Source: Bacteroidota bacterium
GTDB lineage: Bacteria; Bacteroidota; Bacteroidia; Bacteroidales; F082
Direction of reading: 5' to 3'
Assembly (NCBI GenBank): GCA_018336075.1
Contig: JAGXRB010000098.1
Location: 38,219 to 102,218 of the forward strand
DNA length: 64,000 nucleotides
The position numbers and the translations under genes were made by a program. The notes below the pieces were generated by a model. That model worked only from the letters and a program-made list of their open reading frames with translations. It did not search any database and had not been told where the DNA came from. Shown here one piece after another: positions 18,742 to 29,900 of the stretch. Positions within the stretch are counted from its first letter, which is position 1; every line of letters begins with the position of its first letter.

Positions 18742-20949
18742 ATGCCAAAAAAGAGAGAAGTTTCAGGTGGAGTAAAGAACACACTTACCGCCACCATATT
18801 GAGTATTTTCGGTTCAAATCCGTTCAAGTCGCTGAATTATAAACAAGTCAGCAAATTGCTGAGTATAAAAGATAAGGCAGGTAAAGATTTGATTCATAAC
18901 ATTTTGCTTGAGTTGACCAAAGAAGGGAAACTCACCGAAGAAAGGCCCTATCGCTATTTGCTGAGTAAATCAATGCTACAAGAATATGGCGAAGAGAAAG
19001 CTTTCATTACGGGCAAAGTTGATATGAAAAGTACGGGCAAAGCTTATGTGACACCCGACACCGGAGGCGAAGATGTTTTCATTTCGGCCAATAATACCGC
19101 ACAGGCTTTGCACGATGATCAGGTGAAGGTGTACCTTTTCCCTAGACGAAAAAATCATAAAACTGAAGGGCAGATCGTTGAAGTTATCAAGCGCAACAAA
19201 ACTGATTATGTAGGCGTGATTTCCATCTCCAAAGAATTCGGATTTCTTGTGCCTGACAGCAAAAGCATGGCCGTTGATATTTTTATTCCAAAGCCTTACT
19301 TCAACAATGCTAAAAATGGTGAAAAAGTCATTGTACGCATCACCGACTGGCCCGAGCATTCAAAAAACCCTTTTGGAGAAGTTATCAAAGTGCTCGGAAA
19401 ACCGGGGGATAACAATGTTGAAATGCAATCTATTCTGGCCGAACACAATTTCCCGCTCGAATTTCCTAAAGAGGTAGAAGATGAAGTAGAAAAAATAGAT
19501 CATGGCATAACAAAAGCTGAAATAGCCAAAAGACGTGACTTCCGCGAAATCACAACGATTACTGTAGACCCTGACGATGCAAAGGATTTTGATGACGCCC
19601 TGTCACTTCTAAAACTCGAAAACGGAAATTGGGAAATTGGAGTACATATTGCCGATGTTGCGCATTATGTTGTTGAAGGCACACCAACTGACCTCGAAGC
19701 CCAAAACCGCGGCACATCAATATATTTAGTTGACCGCACTATTCCAATGCTGCCTGAAAAACTATCAAACAACATTTGCTCGCTACGCCCGAATGAAGAT
19801 AAACTTTGCTTTTCGGCGGTGTTTGAAATGAATGAAGAAGGCGAAGTCCTGAACGAATGGATTGGAAAAACAATCATCAACTCAAACCGGAGATTTGCTT
19901 ATGAAGAGGTTCAGGTTGTTATCGAAGGAGGTGAAGGTGATTTTAAAGATGAAATTTTGATTCTGCATAATATTGCTTCAAAATTACGCAGTCAGCGCAT
20001 GAAAGATGGCTCAATAAATTTCCACTCTGAAGAAGTGAAATTTATCCTGGACGAAAACGGAAAACCGATTGATACCTTCGTTAAAGTGCAGCAGGAGAGT
20101 CATATGCTAATTGAGGATTTCATGCTGCTCGCCAACAGAAAGGTCGCCGAACGCATTGGAAAACCACTCGGAAAGAAGAAAGTAAAAACATTTGTTTATC
20201 GCATCCATGATGAACCCAACCCGGAAAAACTGAATACTTTTTTGCAGTTTATCGGCAAGCTTGGTTATAGCATGAACATCAGCTCAAGAGAAAAACTGGT
20301 AAAATCCTACAATGATCTTTTTAAAGCAGTTGATGGAAAAGGGGAGAAAACTCTTGTTGAAACCATCGCCATCCGCACGATGGCCAAGGCTGAATACAGC
20401 ACCCAAAACATCGGACATTATGGTCTGGCATTTAAGTTTTACACACATTTTACTTCACCCATCCGCCGCTATCCCGACCTTATCGTTCATCGGCTTTTAG
20501 AGCGTTACCTGCTCGAAAACAAAGATTCAGTGAGTCAGGAAGCGTATGAGCCTGTTTGCAAACATGCTTCAGAAATGGAACGCCGTGCCGCCGAAATGGA
20601 ACGCGATTCAATCAAATTCAAGCAAGCAGAATATCTTTCAGATAAAGTTGGTAAAATTTTCGACGGACTCATTTCAGGTGTCAGCAAATGGGGCATTTTT
20701 GTTGAATTAAAGCAAAGCAAATGTGAAGGGATGGTGCGCTACAACGAGATGCCCGGCGACTATTATTATCTCGATGAAGACAACTATCAGGTGATTGGAC
20801 AGAGTTTTGGTAAAGTTTTCAGATTGGGCGATCCTGTAACTATCCGTGTCAAAAAAGTGGATCTTACGCAAAAGAAACTCGACTTTGTAATCATCGATAT
20901 AGATGAAGCACGAAGTTTTGAAAAACCGGTTATCAGAAAAAGGCGTTAA
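18742..20949 (+). CDS. rnr: Ribonuclease R
   Basis: DPDDAKDFDDALSL, HIADVAHYV, FTSPIRRYPDLIVHR, C-terminal S1 domain. Confidence 0.95.
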   Translation: MPKKREVSGGVKNTLTATILSIFGSNPFKSLNYKQVSKLLSIKDKAGKDLIHNILLELTKEGKLTEERPYRYLLSKSMLQEYGEEKAFITGKVDMKSTGKAYVTPDTGGEDVFISANNTAQALHDDQVKVYLFPRRKNHKTEGQIVEVIKRNKTDYVGVISISKEFGFLVPDSKSMAVDIFIPKPYFNNAKNGEKVIVRITDWPEHSKNPFGEVIKVLGKPGDNNVEMQSILAEHNFPLEFPKEVEDEVEKIDHGITKAEIAKRRDFREITTITVDPDDAKDFDDALSLLKLENGNWEIGVHIADVAHYVVEGTPTDLEAQNRGTSIYLVDRTIPMLPEKLSNNICSLRPNEDKLCFSAVFEMNEEGEVLNEWIGKTIINSNRRFAYEEVQVVIEGGEGDFKDEILILHNIASKLRSQRMKDGSINFHSEEVKFILDENGKPIDTFVKVQQESHMLIEDFMLLANRKVAERIGKPLGKKKVKTFVYRIHDEPNPEKLNTFLQFIGKLGYSMNISSREKLVKSYNDLFKAVDGKGEKTLVETIAIRTMAKAEYSTQNIGHYGLAFKFYTHFTSPIRRYPDLIVHRLLERYLLENKDSVSQEAYEPVCKHASEMERRAAEMERDSIKFKQAEYLSDKVGKIFDGLISGVSKWGIFVELKQSKCEGMVRYNEMPGDYYYLDEDNYQVIGQSFGKVFRLGDPVTIRVKKVDLTQKKLDFVIIDIDEARSFEKPVIRKRR

Positions 20950-20971
20950 TTGCTTTTTTATTAAGCCTTTT
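20937..20971 (+). terminator. Rho-independent-like terminator of rnr
   Basis: AAAAGGCgTTAAT-N9-ATTAAGCCTTTT hairpin overlapping the stop codon. Confidence 0.6.
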
Positions 20972-21018
20972 GAAGAACGAAAAAGAAAAATTATTCCCTT
21001 TCAAAGAAGGTTTTGAGG

Positions 21019-22593
21019 CTAATCCAACGCACTGAAATACTTAAGTAATCCATCGGAATACCATGTATTGAGCGAATTATAAGTTAATGGATTTTGATTA
21101 GAAAGCTCTTTCTTCCAAACCATAAGCTGTGAGTCTTTATACACAAGTCTGTACCCTGCATTAATATCATGCAACTTGAAATTCTGCATTAAAAATACGT
21201 TCGCATATTCGTCATTAAGCAGAATCAAATCTATATCTTCATAAGCAGCAGTTTCTAAAAATTTATCAGACCTGAGATTCGGTGTAATTTTTAAACGCTC
21301 GTTAAAAGACATCAGGCTGTGAATTTCTTTGAAATTATCAATCTCGTCAAAAATAAATTCCATTGGCGCAAGAACAATCATGTCGTTGCTGTTTTCTGCC
21401 GCAAATGCCATTCTTATTTTGTTATTAAGTGTCGGATCATATTTACTTCTAATGATGTTCACATTGTAAAAAACCGACACAAGAAAATAAACGGAAAGCA
21501 AAACTGTGAGTGGAGTTAATCTGGTTTTAGACTTTTTCGTATTAAAACGATCGAAAGCTATACCAATAATCAATGTGATAAATGGAAGAAGAAAGATGAG
21601 GTATTTGCTTGTTTTGTTCAAAGCAAGCACAGCCATTGAAATCATGAGCAGTAGCGTGTAAAAAACAAGCAAATTATGTTTTTTAATTAGTTCTTTCCTT
21701 GCTGAAATGGCAGCAGCAATGAAAAGAAGTGTCAAAGAAATTTCTTTTGGGCTATGAAAGAACCGCATATGTTCACCTAAACTATTAAGAAGAATTTTGA
21801 TGAATGGATTTGTGTACGGACTATCTGAAGGAATAAAAGTGAGCTGTTGATACCAAAGTGAAAAGTCGCTCAAAGAACGAAAATCGTAAAAATAGCCCAA
21901 TGACGCGAAGATTGCTCCAACAGCAAAAAGTGCTGCAGGTTTGAACTTCATCTTGAAAACCAACAACAAAAATCCAGCAGAAATAAAAACTGCACCATTC
22001 AGATGAGATACCAGAGCGATGCCGGCAACAAAGCCGCCAAAAAACGCATAAAGTCTCGTATGTTCGTCATTAGTAAGTAATAGCCATAAAAGAAAAAAGC
22101 TCAGAAGTCCCAAAAACATCAGCATAGTTTCGGGTCTGAAAACAAAACTAAATTCAAAAATCAATGGGTTTGCAAGCAAAATCAAGAGCACCAACATCCA
22201 GCTTTGATTGTTTTTAAATAAATGCATCCGGTGTTGCAAAATCCAAAGCATAGCCAACGCTAAGGCTAAATAAACCAATGAAACTGCTTTTAACCATTGC
22301 AATGAAAACCCAAAAACAGAGATAATTCCAGCTCCCTGAACTGTAAAAAGCTTGTGGTGAAGCAACAATCTGTCTTCGCTGCCGGCAATGCCAGACATCA
22401 ATTTTGACTTTGCAACTCCATCCTGAAAAAGCCAGTAACTATGTTCACCAAGCCATGCATCGTCAATATGTGGTTTTCGGTTGGGCAGACTCAAAACATA
22501 CGCCATCAGTAAAATGGCAAATCCTACAATAAAAAACAGTGAGTTGGCTTGCTTCAAAGATTGAATTTTTGCGCGAAAATAAGTCATTATCAT
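21019..22593 (-). CDS. Polytopic membrane glycosyltransferase-like protein (GT39/ArnT-like)
   Basis: Many TM helices, HIDDAWLGEHSYWLFQDG acidic loop, FRPETMLMFLGLLSF; ORF extends to 22731 but MIMTYFRAK is the more likely start. Confidence 0.7.
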   Translation of the reverse strand: MIMTYFRAKIQSLKQANSLFFIVGFAILLMAYVLSLPNRKPHIDDAWLGEHSYWLFQDGVAKSKLMSGIAGSEDRLLLHHKLFTVQGAGIISVFGFSLQWLKAVSLVYLALALAMLWILQHRMHLFKNNQSWMLVLLILLANPLIFEFSFVFRPETMLMFLGLLSFFLLWLLLTNDEHTRLYAFFGGFVAGIALVSHLNGAVFISAGFLLLVFKMKFKPAALFAVGAIFASLGYFYDFRSLSDFSLWYQQLTFIPSDSPYTNPFIKILLNSLGEHMRFFHSPKEISLTLLFIAAAISARKELIKKHNLLVFYTLLLMISMAVLALNKTSKYLIFLLPFITLIIGIAFDRFNTKKSKTRLTPLTVLLSVYFLVSVFYNVNIIRSKYDPTLNNKIRMAFAAENSNDMIVLAPMEFIFDEIDNFKEIHSLMSFNERLKITPNLRSDKFLETAAYEDIDLILLNDEYANVFLMQNFKLHDINAGYRLVYKDSQLMVWKKELSNQNPLTYNSLNTWYSDGLLKYFSALD

Positions 22594-22770
22594 TAAAGAT
22601 ACCTCAGCATTTAAACTACTTAGACGTAAAACCAAATGCAATGGGTTGCAAATGAAAAAAAAGATTAACCACCGTTTTATGTATTTTTGAGGAATGTTCC
22701 AAAAACAAACCTGATTTGAAACTAAATTCATGTCGGTTTGTTATATGTAAAACCTTTAAAACATACACCG

Positions 22771-23178
22771 ATGAGAGTAGCCGTTTATCGCAAAGCCCAT
22801 TTCAATGCAGCCCACAGACTTTACAATCCAGCATGGAACCAGGAAAAAAATAATGAGGTTTTTGGTCTTTGCAACAATGTGAACTGGCACGGCCACAACT
22901 ACGATCTTATCGTAAAAGTTGTTGGAGAAATAAACCCTGAAACAGGATACGTTGTTGATATGAAAGTCCTTAAAGACCTCATTAAAAGCGAAATAGAAGA
23001 ACGTTTCGACCATAGAAATCTCAATCTCGATTGTCCTGAATTTGCAGGAATTAACCCTACCGCTGAAAATATTGTGATTGTCATTTACAATATCCTCCGC
23101 GCAAAACTTGACGCAAAACTTGATGTTCAGGTAAGGCTCTATGAAACTGAAAGAAATTTTGTAGAGTATCCTGCTTAA
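22771..23178 (+). CDS. queD: 6-pyruvoyl tetrahydropterin synthase / 6-carboxytetrahydropterin synthase family
   Basis: FNAAHRLYNP, CNNVNWHGHNYDLIVKV, DHRNLNLD, PTAENIV motifs. Confidence 0.9.
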   Translation: MRVAVYRKAHFNAAHRLYNPAWNQEKNNEVFGLCNNVNWHGHNYDLIVKVVGEINPETGYVVDMKVLKDLIKSEIEERFDHRNLNLDCPEFAGINPTAENIVIVIYNILRAKLDAKLDVQVRLYETERNFVEYPA

Positions 23179-23197
23179 TCAATCAACAAACCAAGCT

Positions 23198-23476
23198 ATG
23201 ACCGTTGAAGAATCAGACAGAATTATTGAAATGGCCTGGGAAGACAGGACACCTTTTGAGGCAATAAAAGCACAGTTCGGTTTTTCTGAAGCGGAAGTTA
23301 TTGCCTTAATGAGAAAAGAACTCAAACAAAGCAGCTTCAAAATGTGGCGAAAAAGAGTTAACAGCGGTGTCAGCCGAAAACATTTGTTAAAGCGATCAAC
23401 CGAAATAGATCGTTTCAAAAGTAAAATGCAAAGGGATATTTCGTTGAATAAAATCAGCAAGCGGGCCTCAAGATGA
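23198..23476 (+). CDS. TIGR03643-type small protein
   Basis: DRIIEMAWEDRTPFEAIKAQFGFSEAEVIALMRKELKQSSFKMWRKRV. Confidence 0.8.
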   Translation: MTVEESDRIIEMAWEDRTPFEAIKAQFGFSEAEVIALMRKELKQSSFKMWRKRVNSGVSRKHLLKRSTEIDRFKSKMQRDISLNKISKRASR

Positions 23477-23488
23477 AGCAAAAATTTA

Positions 23489-26400
23489 TCAAACCCTACT
23501 CAGAAGAATCCTTTTTACTACAGTTTGTTTTTCTGTGGAGAGCTTAAGGATATAACTTCCGGAAGGCAAATTTCCGGAATCGAAATAAAAGGTTTCAATA
23601 CCTCTTTCTACGTTTTTATCAAAAAGAACGACAGTTTTTTCTCCTAAAATATTGTAAAGTTCAAGCCTTGCTTTTGTGCTTTCATTAAAACGCATTTTGA
23701 TAGTTGTTATACCGGCAAAGGGATTTGGATAGTTGTAAAGTTGTAAAGGCTCTTGCTGCAAATCATGAGTTCCAACAACTTTTTTTCCTTCTAGCAGGAT
23801 ATTATCAAAACGGTTATTGCCAGAGTTGCCGCTTGCTTCCGGCCCGTGAAAAGTGATTTTAATGGCAAAATCTATTTGATTGTTCACTTCATCCATGTTT
23901 GTCAAGTCGAACTCAAAGCGTTCAAAAGTTTCCGAAATATTGACATCACCTTCAATTTGAACCCAAGGTGAAATGTCATTAATGCGATAAAAAACCCTTT
24001 GAATTCTTTGTCCGTTATTGGTTCTTAAAACAGCATAGCTAAATTTTATGGCTTCATAGCCTGTGGTTGGTATTTTTATTAAAAGCGCTCTTGTATCCGA
24101 TGGGTTTCGAACCCGAAGCGCACAACCGGCCGTCACATTAGGCAAGCCATTCAAGGTGCTTCCCTCGTTCACGCGATCCAAATAACCAGCACCTGTTCCG
24201 GGATAACTGATCAAAGCACCGGAAACAAGGCTTGAATCTGCTGAAACCAGTGTGATATTGCCTGAAGGCAGGTTGTTAAAATGCCAGTAATGTATAACAG
24301 CATTTGCCGGATTAAGGTCTTCAGCAAACAATGCTCTTATCAAATGTTGATCAGAATTGGGGATCACTTCTGCAATTTGTCTGCTACCTTCGGGCAATCC
24401 CTCCCAGCCTGTAAAAACATATCCGGGAAGCGGAACAGCCTCAAGTTGCAAAGGAATCCCCTGAAAATAGATGCCGGTCCATGGATAAGGATTTTCGCTT
24501 ATTCCGGGAGTTTCATCATTGACTTTAATACTGTTGATTTTGATGTAGCCAAAAGCGGGATCGGAAACCTCCAAGGTTATATGAGTTTCCGGAGCAAGTT
24601 CAAACTTATTGCGCAGATGCTGTCTTTGATTTTCGGGTCTGTGAATAGCAAAATAGCGCATTAATTCCAGATTGTTTTGCCATGCCTGCTGACTAGAAGG
24701 ATAGCCCCATCGGTTGACTTGTAAAGGCATGAAAACTTCAAGATTGCCTTCAAATTGGTTGATAATACTGATAACTCTTTCAGCTTTGAACCATGTGTTA
24801 AGCAGATCAGCAAACCGATTGATAAAAGTTACTTTGAAAGTTTCGTTTTCCAAAAATTTACGGAGCAATAAGGTCGCGTCAGGAGGATTGGCCCATGTGT
24901 TGCCTTCTGTAGTTGTTGCAAAATCAAGCATATCATGCATCGGCGCTTCGTAGCCTCCAACAAGTCCAAAACCAAAGTCGGTATCATGCATCATCCATCG
25001 CCAGCGACCATCAAGTCCGTATGGTGCTTCAGGCTGATAAGTATCTGTGCGAAATCGCCAGAAGCGCATATTATTTCCGGGCCAGTCGTGGTTATTGGCA
25101 TAAATATTTGCTATCTGATAGTTCATATAGTTATTAATATCTATGCGCCTTGAGACAGAGTCATAATGTTGATTCGCTTGTAAGCCATTATTATTGATGT
25201 AATTAAGTGTTTGCTGAAAGTGAACGCGGTCACCTTCATCTATCACCAGATAATAATCTCTGAGCATATCCACATTTTCAACATCAACACCATATGTCTG
25301 TCCAAGATAATATTTGTCGTAGCGTTCCCGCAGATTTGTGATGCCCCAGAATTCCCCATTGATAAATAATATTACCGGCTTATATTTTTGGGTATCAAAA
25401 CTCATATCTTCAACCAAAGCATGAATCATCGCATCTCTGAAAAGTGTAGGTAAACTATAGAAATCCTGTCCCGAATTTCTGAGAAGAAGTCTTTTATAGT
25501 CTCCAACACCATCATCAAAAACATCAAAATCAAGCGTGCTTGCCCCATATTCGCTTCTGGCATAAAGCCTTAATGCTTTCATTGGTGCAACACGAGTTCT
25601 TCCTCCATGAATGCGGAATCCGACAGCCTGGCTGATATAATTTCCATCGGGATAAATGAATTCAATATTGCCTGCCCTTTCCCATTCGTCGCCCTCCTGA
25701 TAATAGTTGGCATTGGGATAGCCAAAATAGTCTTCATAATTCCAGCCAAGTTCATTGTAGTAGTTTCCGGGCACATAGATTCCGATTGAGTCATCAAACA
25801 ACGATTCAGCATCAATGGCAACAGAGACTACCGGAAAATCAAGTGGTACTTCAAGTTTTGTTTTTGTTACTGTTTCCGATGAAAGATATCCTTGCCTGAA
25901 AGCCTTTGATCTGACAACAACAGCTCGCGGAAAATCACCTTGTGGCATATGCCATCCAAATCCGTTTGGATCAGCCTCAATTGGTGTTGTACGTATAAAC
26001 ATCAGGCTGTCGTATTGGATGCCTTCAATAGTGAACACACCGGAAAAAAGCAGTGAAGTGGTATCAGGATCTCCTCCATTAAGTGTGAAAAATACTTCAG
26101 CATTGTTGTCACTGTGCACAATTTCAAGCTCGAAAGTATCCTCATTTATTTTAGTAATTTGAATGTTTGGCGGACTTAGAAAACCATTATAACCTTCATT
26201 GACATTGCTAAATCCCGGCGTCGGCTGATCAAAATAAAGCAGTTGAAGACTACCATCGGGAGAGCGGCCATAGGAAACATCAGTTGGAATACATACGGGC
26301 GCGATAGCATCAATGCGTGTTCCATTGGGATGTGTAAGTAGAATTTCTTCGCCGGCAGCGCTGATGCTGTAGCTTGTGTGAAGATTGCCAGAAGGATCTG

Positions 26401-26719
26401 TTTTGTTCTTTCCAGAGGCAAATACAAGCAAAAACTCACCTGATTGCAGGGTCACTTCAGGAAAAATCCATTTAAACGGATTATTGTAACTATCACTCAA
26501 ACCATAGCCTGCAAGGTTCACCAAGTCTTCTCCACCATTATAAAGCTCTATCCAGTCAGAAAAATCACCATCTTCATCCGGAATTACGGATGCATTTGAG
26601 GCCATAATTTCATTGATAGAGATTTCTTGTGCAATAGCTGTCTTTGGTATAAGAAAAGCTAAAGCAAGGAGTAAAACAAAGACAAACTTTCTCATTGAGG
26701 ATGGATTTTCCTGAAACAT
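23489..26719 (-). CDS. Secreted CotH kinase-family protein with lamin-tail domain and T9SS sorting tail
   Basis: INEIMASNASVIPDEDGDFSDWIELYN lamin-tail motif; VGFRIHGGRTR..KALRLYARSEYG, LFRDAMIHAL, FINGEFWGITNLRERYDKYYL, MMHDTDFGFG CotH motifs; NYPNPFAGITTIKMRF..GSYILKLSTEKQTVVKRILL tail. Confidence 0.9.
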   Translation of the reverse strand: MFQENPSSMRKFVFVLLLALAFLIPKTAIAQEISINEIMASNASVIPDEDGDFSDWIELYNGGEDLVNLAGYGLSDSYNNPFKWIFPEVTLQSGEFLLVFASGKNKTDPSGNLHTSYSISAAGEEILLTHPNGTRIDAIAPVCIPTDVSYGRSPDGSLQLLYFDQPTPGFSNVNEGYNGFLSPPNIQITKINEDTFELEIVHSDNNAEVFFTLNGGDPDTTSLLFSGVFTIEGIQYDSLMFIRTTPIEADPNGFGWHMPQGDFPRAVVVRSKAFRQGYLSSETVTKTKLEVPLDFPVVSVAIDAESLFDDSIGIYVPGNYYNELGWNYEDYFGYPNANYYQEGDEWERAGNIEFIYPDGNYISQAVGFRIHGGRTRVAPMKALRLYARSEYGASTLDFDVFDDGVGDYKRLLLRNSGQDFYSLPTLFRDAMIHALVEDMSFDTQKYKPVILFINGEFWGITNLRERYDKYYLGQTYGVDVENVDMLRDYYLVIDEGDRVHFQQTLNYINNNGLQANQHYDSVSRRIDINNYMNYQIANIYANNHDWPGNNMRFWRFRTDTYQPEAPYGLDGRWRWMMHDTDFGFGLVGGYEAPMHDMLDFATTTEGNTWANPPDATLLLRKFLENETFKVTFINRFADLLNTWFKAERVISIINQFEGNLEVFMPLQVNRWGYPSSQQAWQNNLELMRYFAIHRPENQRQHLRNKFELAPETHITLEVSDPAFGYIKINSIKVNDETPGISENPYPWTGIYFQGIPLQLEAVPLPGYVFTGWEGLPEGSRQIAEVIPNSDQHLIRALFAEDLNPANAVIHYWHFNNLPSGNITLVSADSSLVSGALISYPGTGAGYLDRVNEGSTLNGLPNVTAGCALRVRNPSDTRALLIKIPTTGYEAIKFSYAVLRTNNGQRIQRVFYRINDISPWVQIEGDVNISETFERFEFDLTNMDEVNNQIDFAIKITFHGPEASGNSGNNRFDNILLEGKKVVGTHDLQQEPLQLYNYPNPFAGITTIKMRFNESTKARLELYNILGEKTVVLFDKNVERGIETFYFDSGNLPSGSYILKLSTEKQTVVKRILLSRV

Positions 26720-26987
26720 AGTCCAGCAATAATTGGCTGTGTTTTTTTGATCTTAATTCTAACACGATTTATGTTAAAAAATTGTTAAAATACTCAAAAA
26801 AACAGATGAAGGTTTAGTGAAAAAAGTTGCATCCATGCAGACCAAAAAGGTTTCTCAGAATGACTCACGCGCTATAAAAGTCATTTTTACCTTAATTCTT
26901 GAGTCCACTCCCATAAGTCTGTTCATCCCTAAAACTACTTTTCGGAGCGGACTCAATCTTTATTTTTTATACAGATTGAAAAAAAGT

Positions 26988-29900
26988 TTACATTTTTAAC
27001 AATTTTCGTGAAATCAAAAGCTTGTCTGTTTTGATAACGCAGTTATAATAACCAGCAGGGAGCTGGCTTGCGTCAAAAATAAAAGTATGGCCTCCGCTAT
27101 TTAGAAAACTACTCGACAATGTAGCCACTTTCACTCCAAAAAGGTTGAATACAGCAATTTCAACATTCGTGTTTTCCAATAAGTTGACAACTATTTCAGT
27201 TTGATCATTGAATGGATTCGGATAGCTTTCGACTGTAACAGTAGGATTGTTGGTTACATATTCTGGCACATCCATCGTGACAGTGCTGACAACAATATCA
27301 TCCAATCGCAACATATCACGGCTTCCATCACTTTGGTTTATTTGCTGACCGGTGAAAAAATATTTCCAGCGTAATTGTAAATAAGGCTGGTTGTTAGCTT
27401 CCGCTGGCAATGTAACCGGACTAAAAACTGTTGTATGTCCTGCTTGTTCATTTCGAATATATTCAAGAGGCTCTCCGTTTTGGTTTGTCACATTATAAAA
27501 AGAGCCTTCATGCCCAATTCTGTATTGCAAAATTATCGCATAAGCACGTGAATTTGGAATTACCGTGCCGGCAGTCCAGCCAACTGTAATATTTTCTAAT
27601 CCACGCGTATCTATTGCAAGAACTGCAGCTCCAAGGTCGCGGCCACGCCCGGTATTAATGAAAGAAACGCCTTCACTTCCCAGACCGTTAAGTCTTGTTC
27701 GCCGCGTTAGACGATAAGGAAAACCCACACTTCCCATATCATCTGCATGATATTCACCTGCTGGAATATGATAAGGGCGCGTCATTGGATCGTTTTGCAA
27801 TGGATCATTTTTGGAGCTTTGCTGAAACACCATGTTTTCAGGAAAGTTCCGTTCAGCATTGTTTTCGTCCCAATAGGTAAAATGATAGGGGCCATTAGCC
27901 AATCGGTAAGCCACCGGATTTAGTGAGTCACCGGCGAAATCGTTGCTTGGCTCAAAAACAGCTTCTACCAGGCTGTTGGCAGTCATAATTAGTTCTGCTG
28001 TTTCGCTTTGTGAACTAATCTGCCCCGTCCAGCCCACAAAACGATAGCCGTGTTTTGGATGTGCTTTTAGTTTTATAGGAATTTGTGTGAAGTAGATTCC
28101 CTGCCAGATCAAATCATCAATTTCGATTGAATTTACCTGCACAGTGCCCATTTCAGGATTATTGTTGCGGATTGTGAGTTGCGCAGTGCCTTGTAAACTG
28201 AATTGATTTTTGATATGCTGCCTCATAAATGCTGGTCTTTGTTGAGCAAAAACACGCATCACATTCACGTTATTCAGCCATTCAGACAATATTGTGGGCC
28301 GTCGCCAGCGCAGAATATGCTCCTGCATTTCGGGTTGAAGCATATTTTTCACAGAATCAATGACTGAAACCACATTGGTTTCTTTAAAACTAGTGTTCAG
28401 CAAATCGCAAAACCTGTTTATAAACTGATGCTTGTAATTCACATTTTTCAGCAAATTTCTCAGTAAAAAGGTTGACCATGGCGGATTAGGCCAGTTCGGG
28501 CCGTTTGTGGCAAGCGCAAAAGAAAGCGTGTTGTGTGATGCTCCGTAAGTGGCTCCGGGCACATAATTGAAATTTAAGCCAAATGCGAAATCCATATCGA
28601 GAAGCATCCATCTCCAGCGGCCATCACGTCCGTTAAGGGCTCCTGGCTCGTATCCGTTGCGCAGATAGCGCCAGAAAAGACTGTTGTTTCCGGGCCAGTC
28701 GGTATTCATCGCATAGATATTGGCGACCTGAAAATCGGTGAAGCTTTCAATGTCCATCCTGGTTGAAAGTGTCGTGAAATTTTCATCTGAAAGCAGGTTA
28801 TTGCTGTTCACAAAACTCCGCATACTATTATAATGATTGGCGCCTCCGGGATTTCCAAACTTAAAAGTTGAGTTGTTTTCAAGGATGGTCATTTCCATTT
28901 CCTCAATACCATATCTGGCGTAAATATAGTGTTCATCGTAACGGTCGCGCACATTGTGAATTCCCCAGTATTCTCCATTGATGAATAAAATCGCAGGCTG
29001 ATAGTACTGCCGGTCAACATCCAAATTGCGCATAAGGGATTGTACAACTGCATCTCTGAAAACCGTCTGATCCCAGTCGTTTCCTGAGTTTCGCAGTATA
29101 AACCGTTTAAACATATCTGTGCTTTTATCATGAAAAAGCTGATAGTTTATCCAGCTATTTCCGTATTCGTCTCTGGCATTAATGCGGAGCGATTTGCGCG
29201 GACGGCTGCGCGAGGTGTTGCCATGTATACGTATCCCAATATCTTCGTTGAATCCAAGATTACCCTCTTTTTCAAATAAAGTCAGGTTGGCAGGTCGCTC
29301 CCATTCCATTCCATCCTGAAAATAGTTATCGTGGTTGCCGTAAACATAAATGCCAATTTCGGCATCGAAGAGATTATCGAAATCTGTAGAAAGAGAAAAA
29401 ACAGGAAGAGAATATCGCTGATTTCCACTTGGATCAACAATGTAAGTATGTGTCGTAACTGGTCCGGGAGGCGCATCAGGGTGCACAGGCCTGACGCGAA
29501 TGACATTAATTTTGTAAACTTCTCCAAGCGGCGGCTGCCAGCCTTCGTAATAGGGTGGACCGGGATCGTTGTTGTTATTGGTCGGAATCATCGAAATCGT
29601 ATTGGGCTCACCAACCCTGCTTTGAACCAAAAACGGTTCTGTGTATAGATTACTTTCAGCGGTTGGAACAGAGCCGTCTGTGGAATAGTATATTTGCGCT
29701 TCATTTTGAGTGGTGCTCATGCTTAGCTCAATTGCAGAAGTGTAATAACCATCGGAATGTGAAACTGAAGCCGGTTGCAAAAACAAACTGAAACCCGTTT
29801 CGCTGTTGGCTGAACCAGGTGTTGAAGGACTGAAAAAACGCCATTCGCTGAACTGATTGCGCAGCCTGCCGTAAGATATGTCTGCCTGAAGTGTGATGGC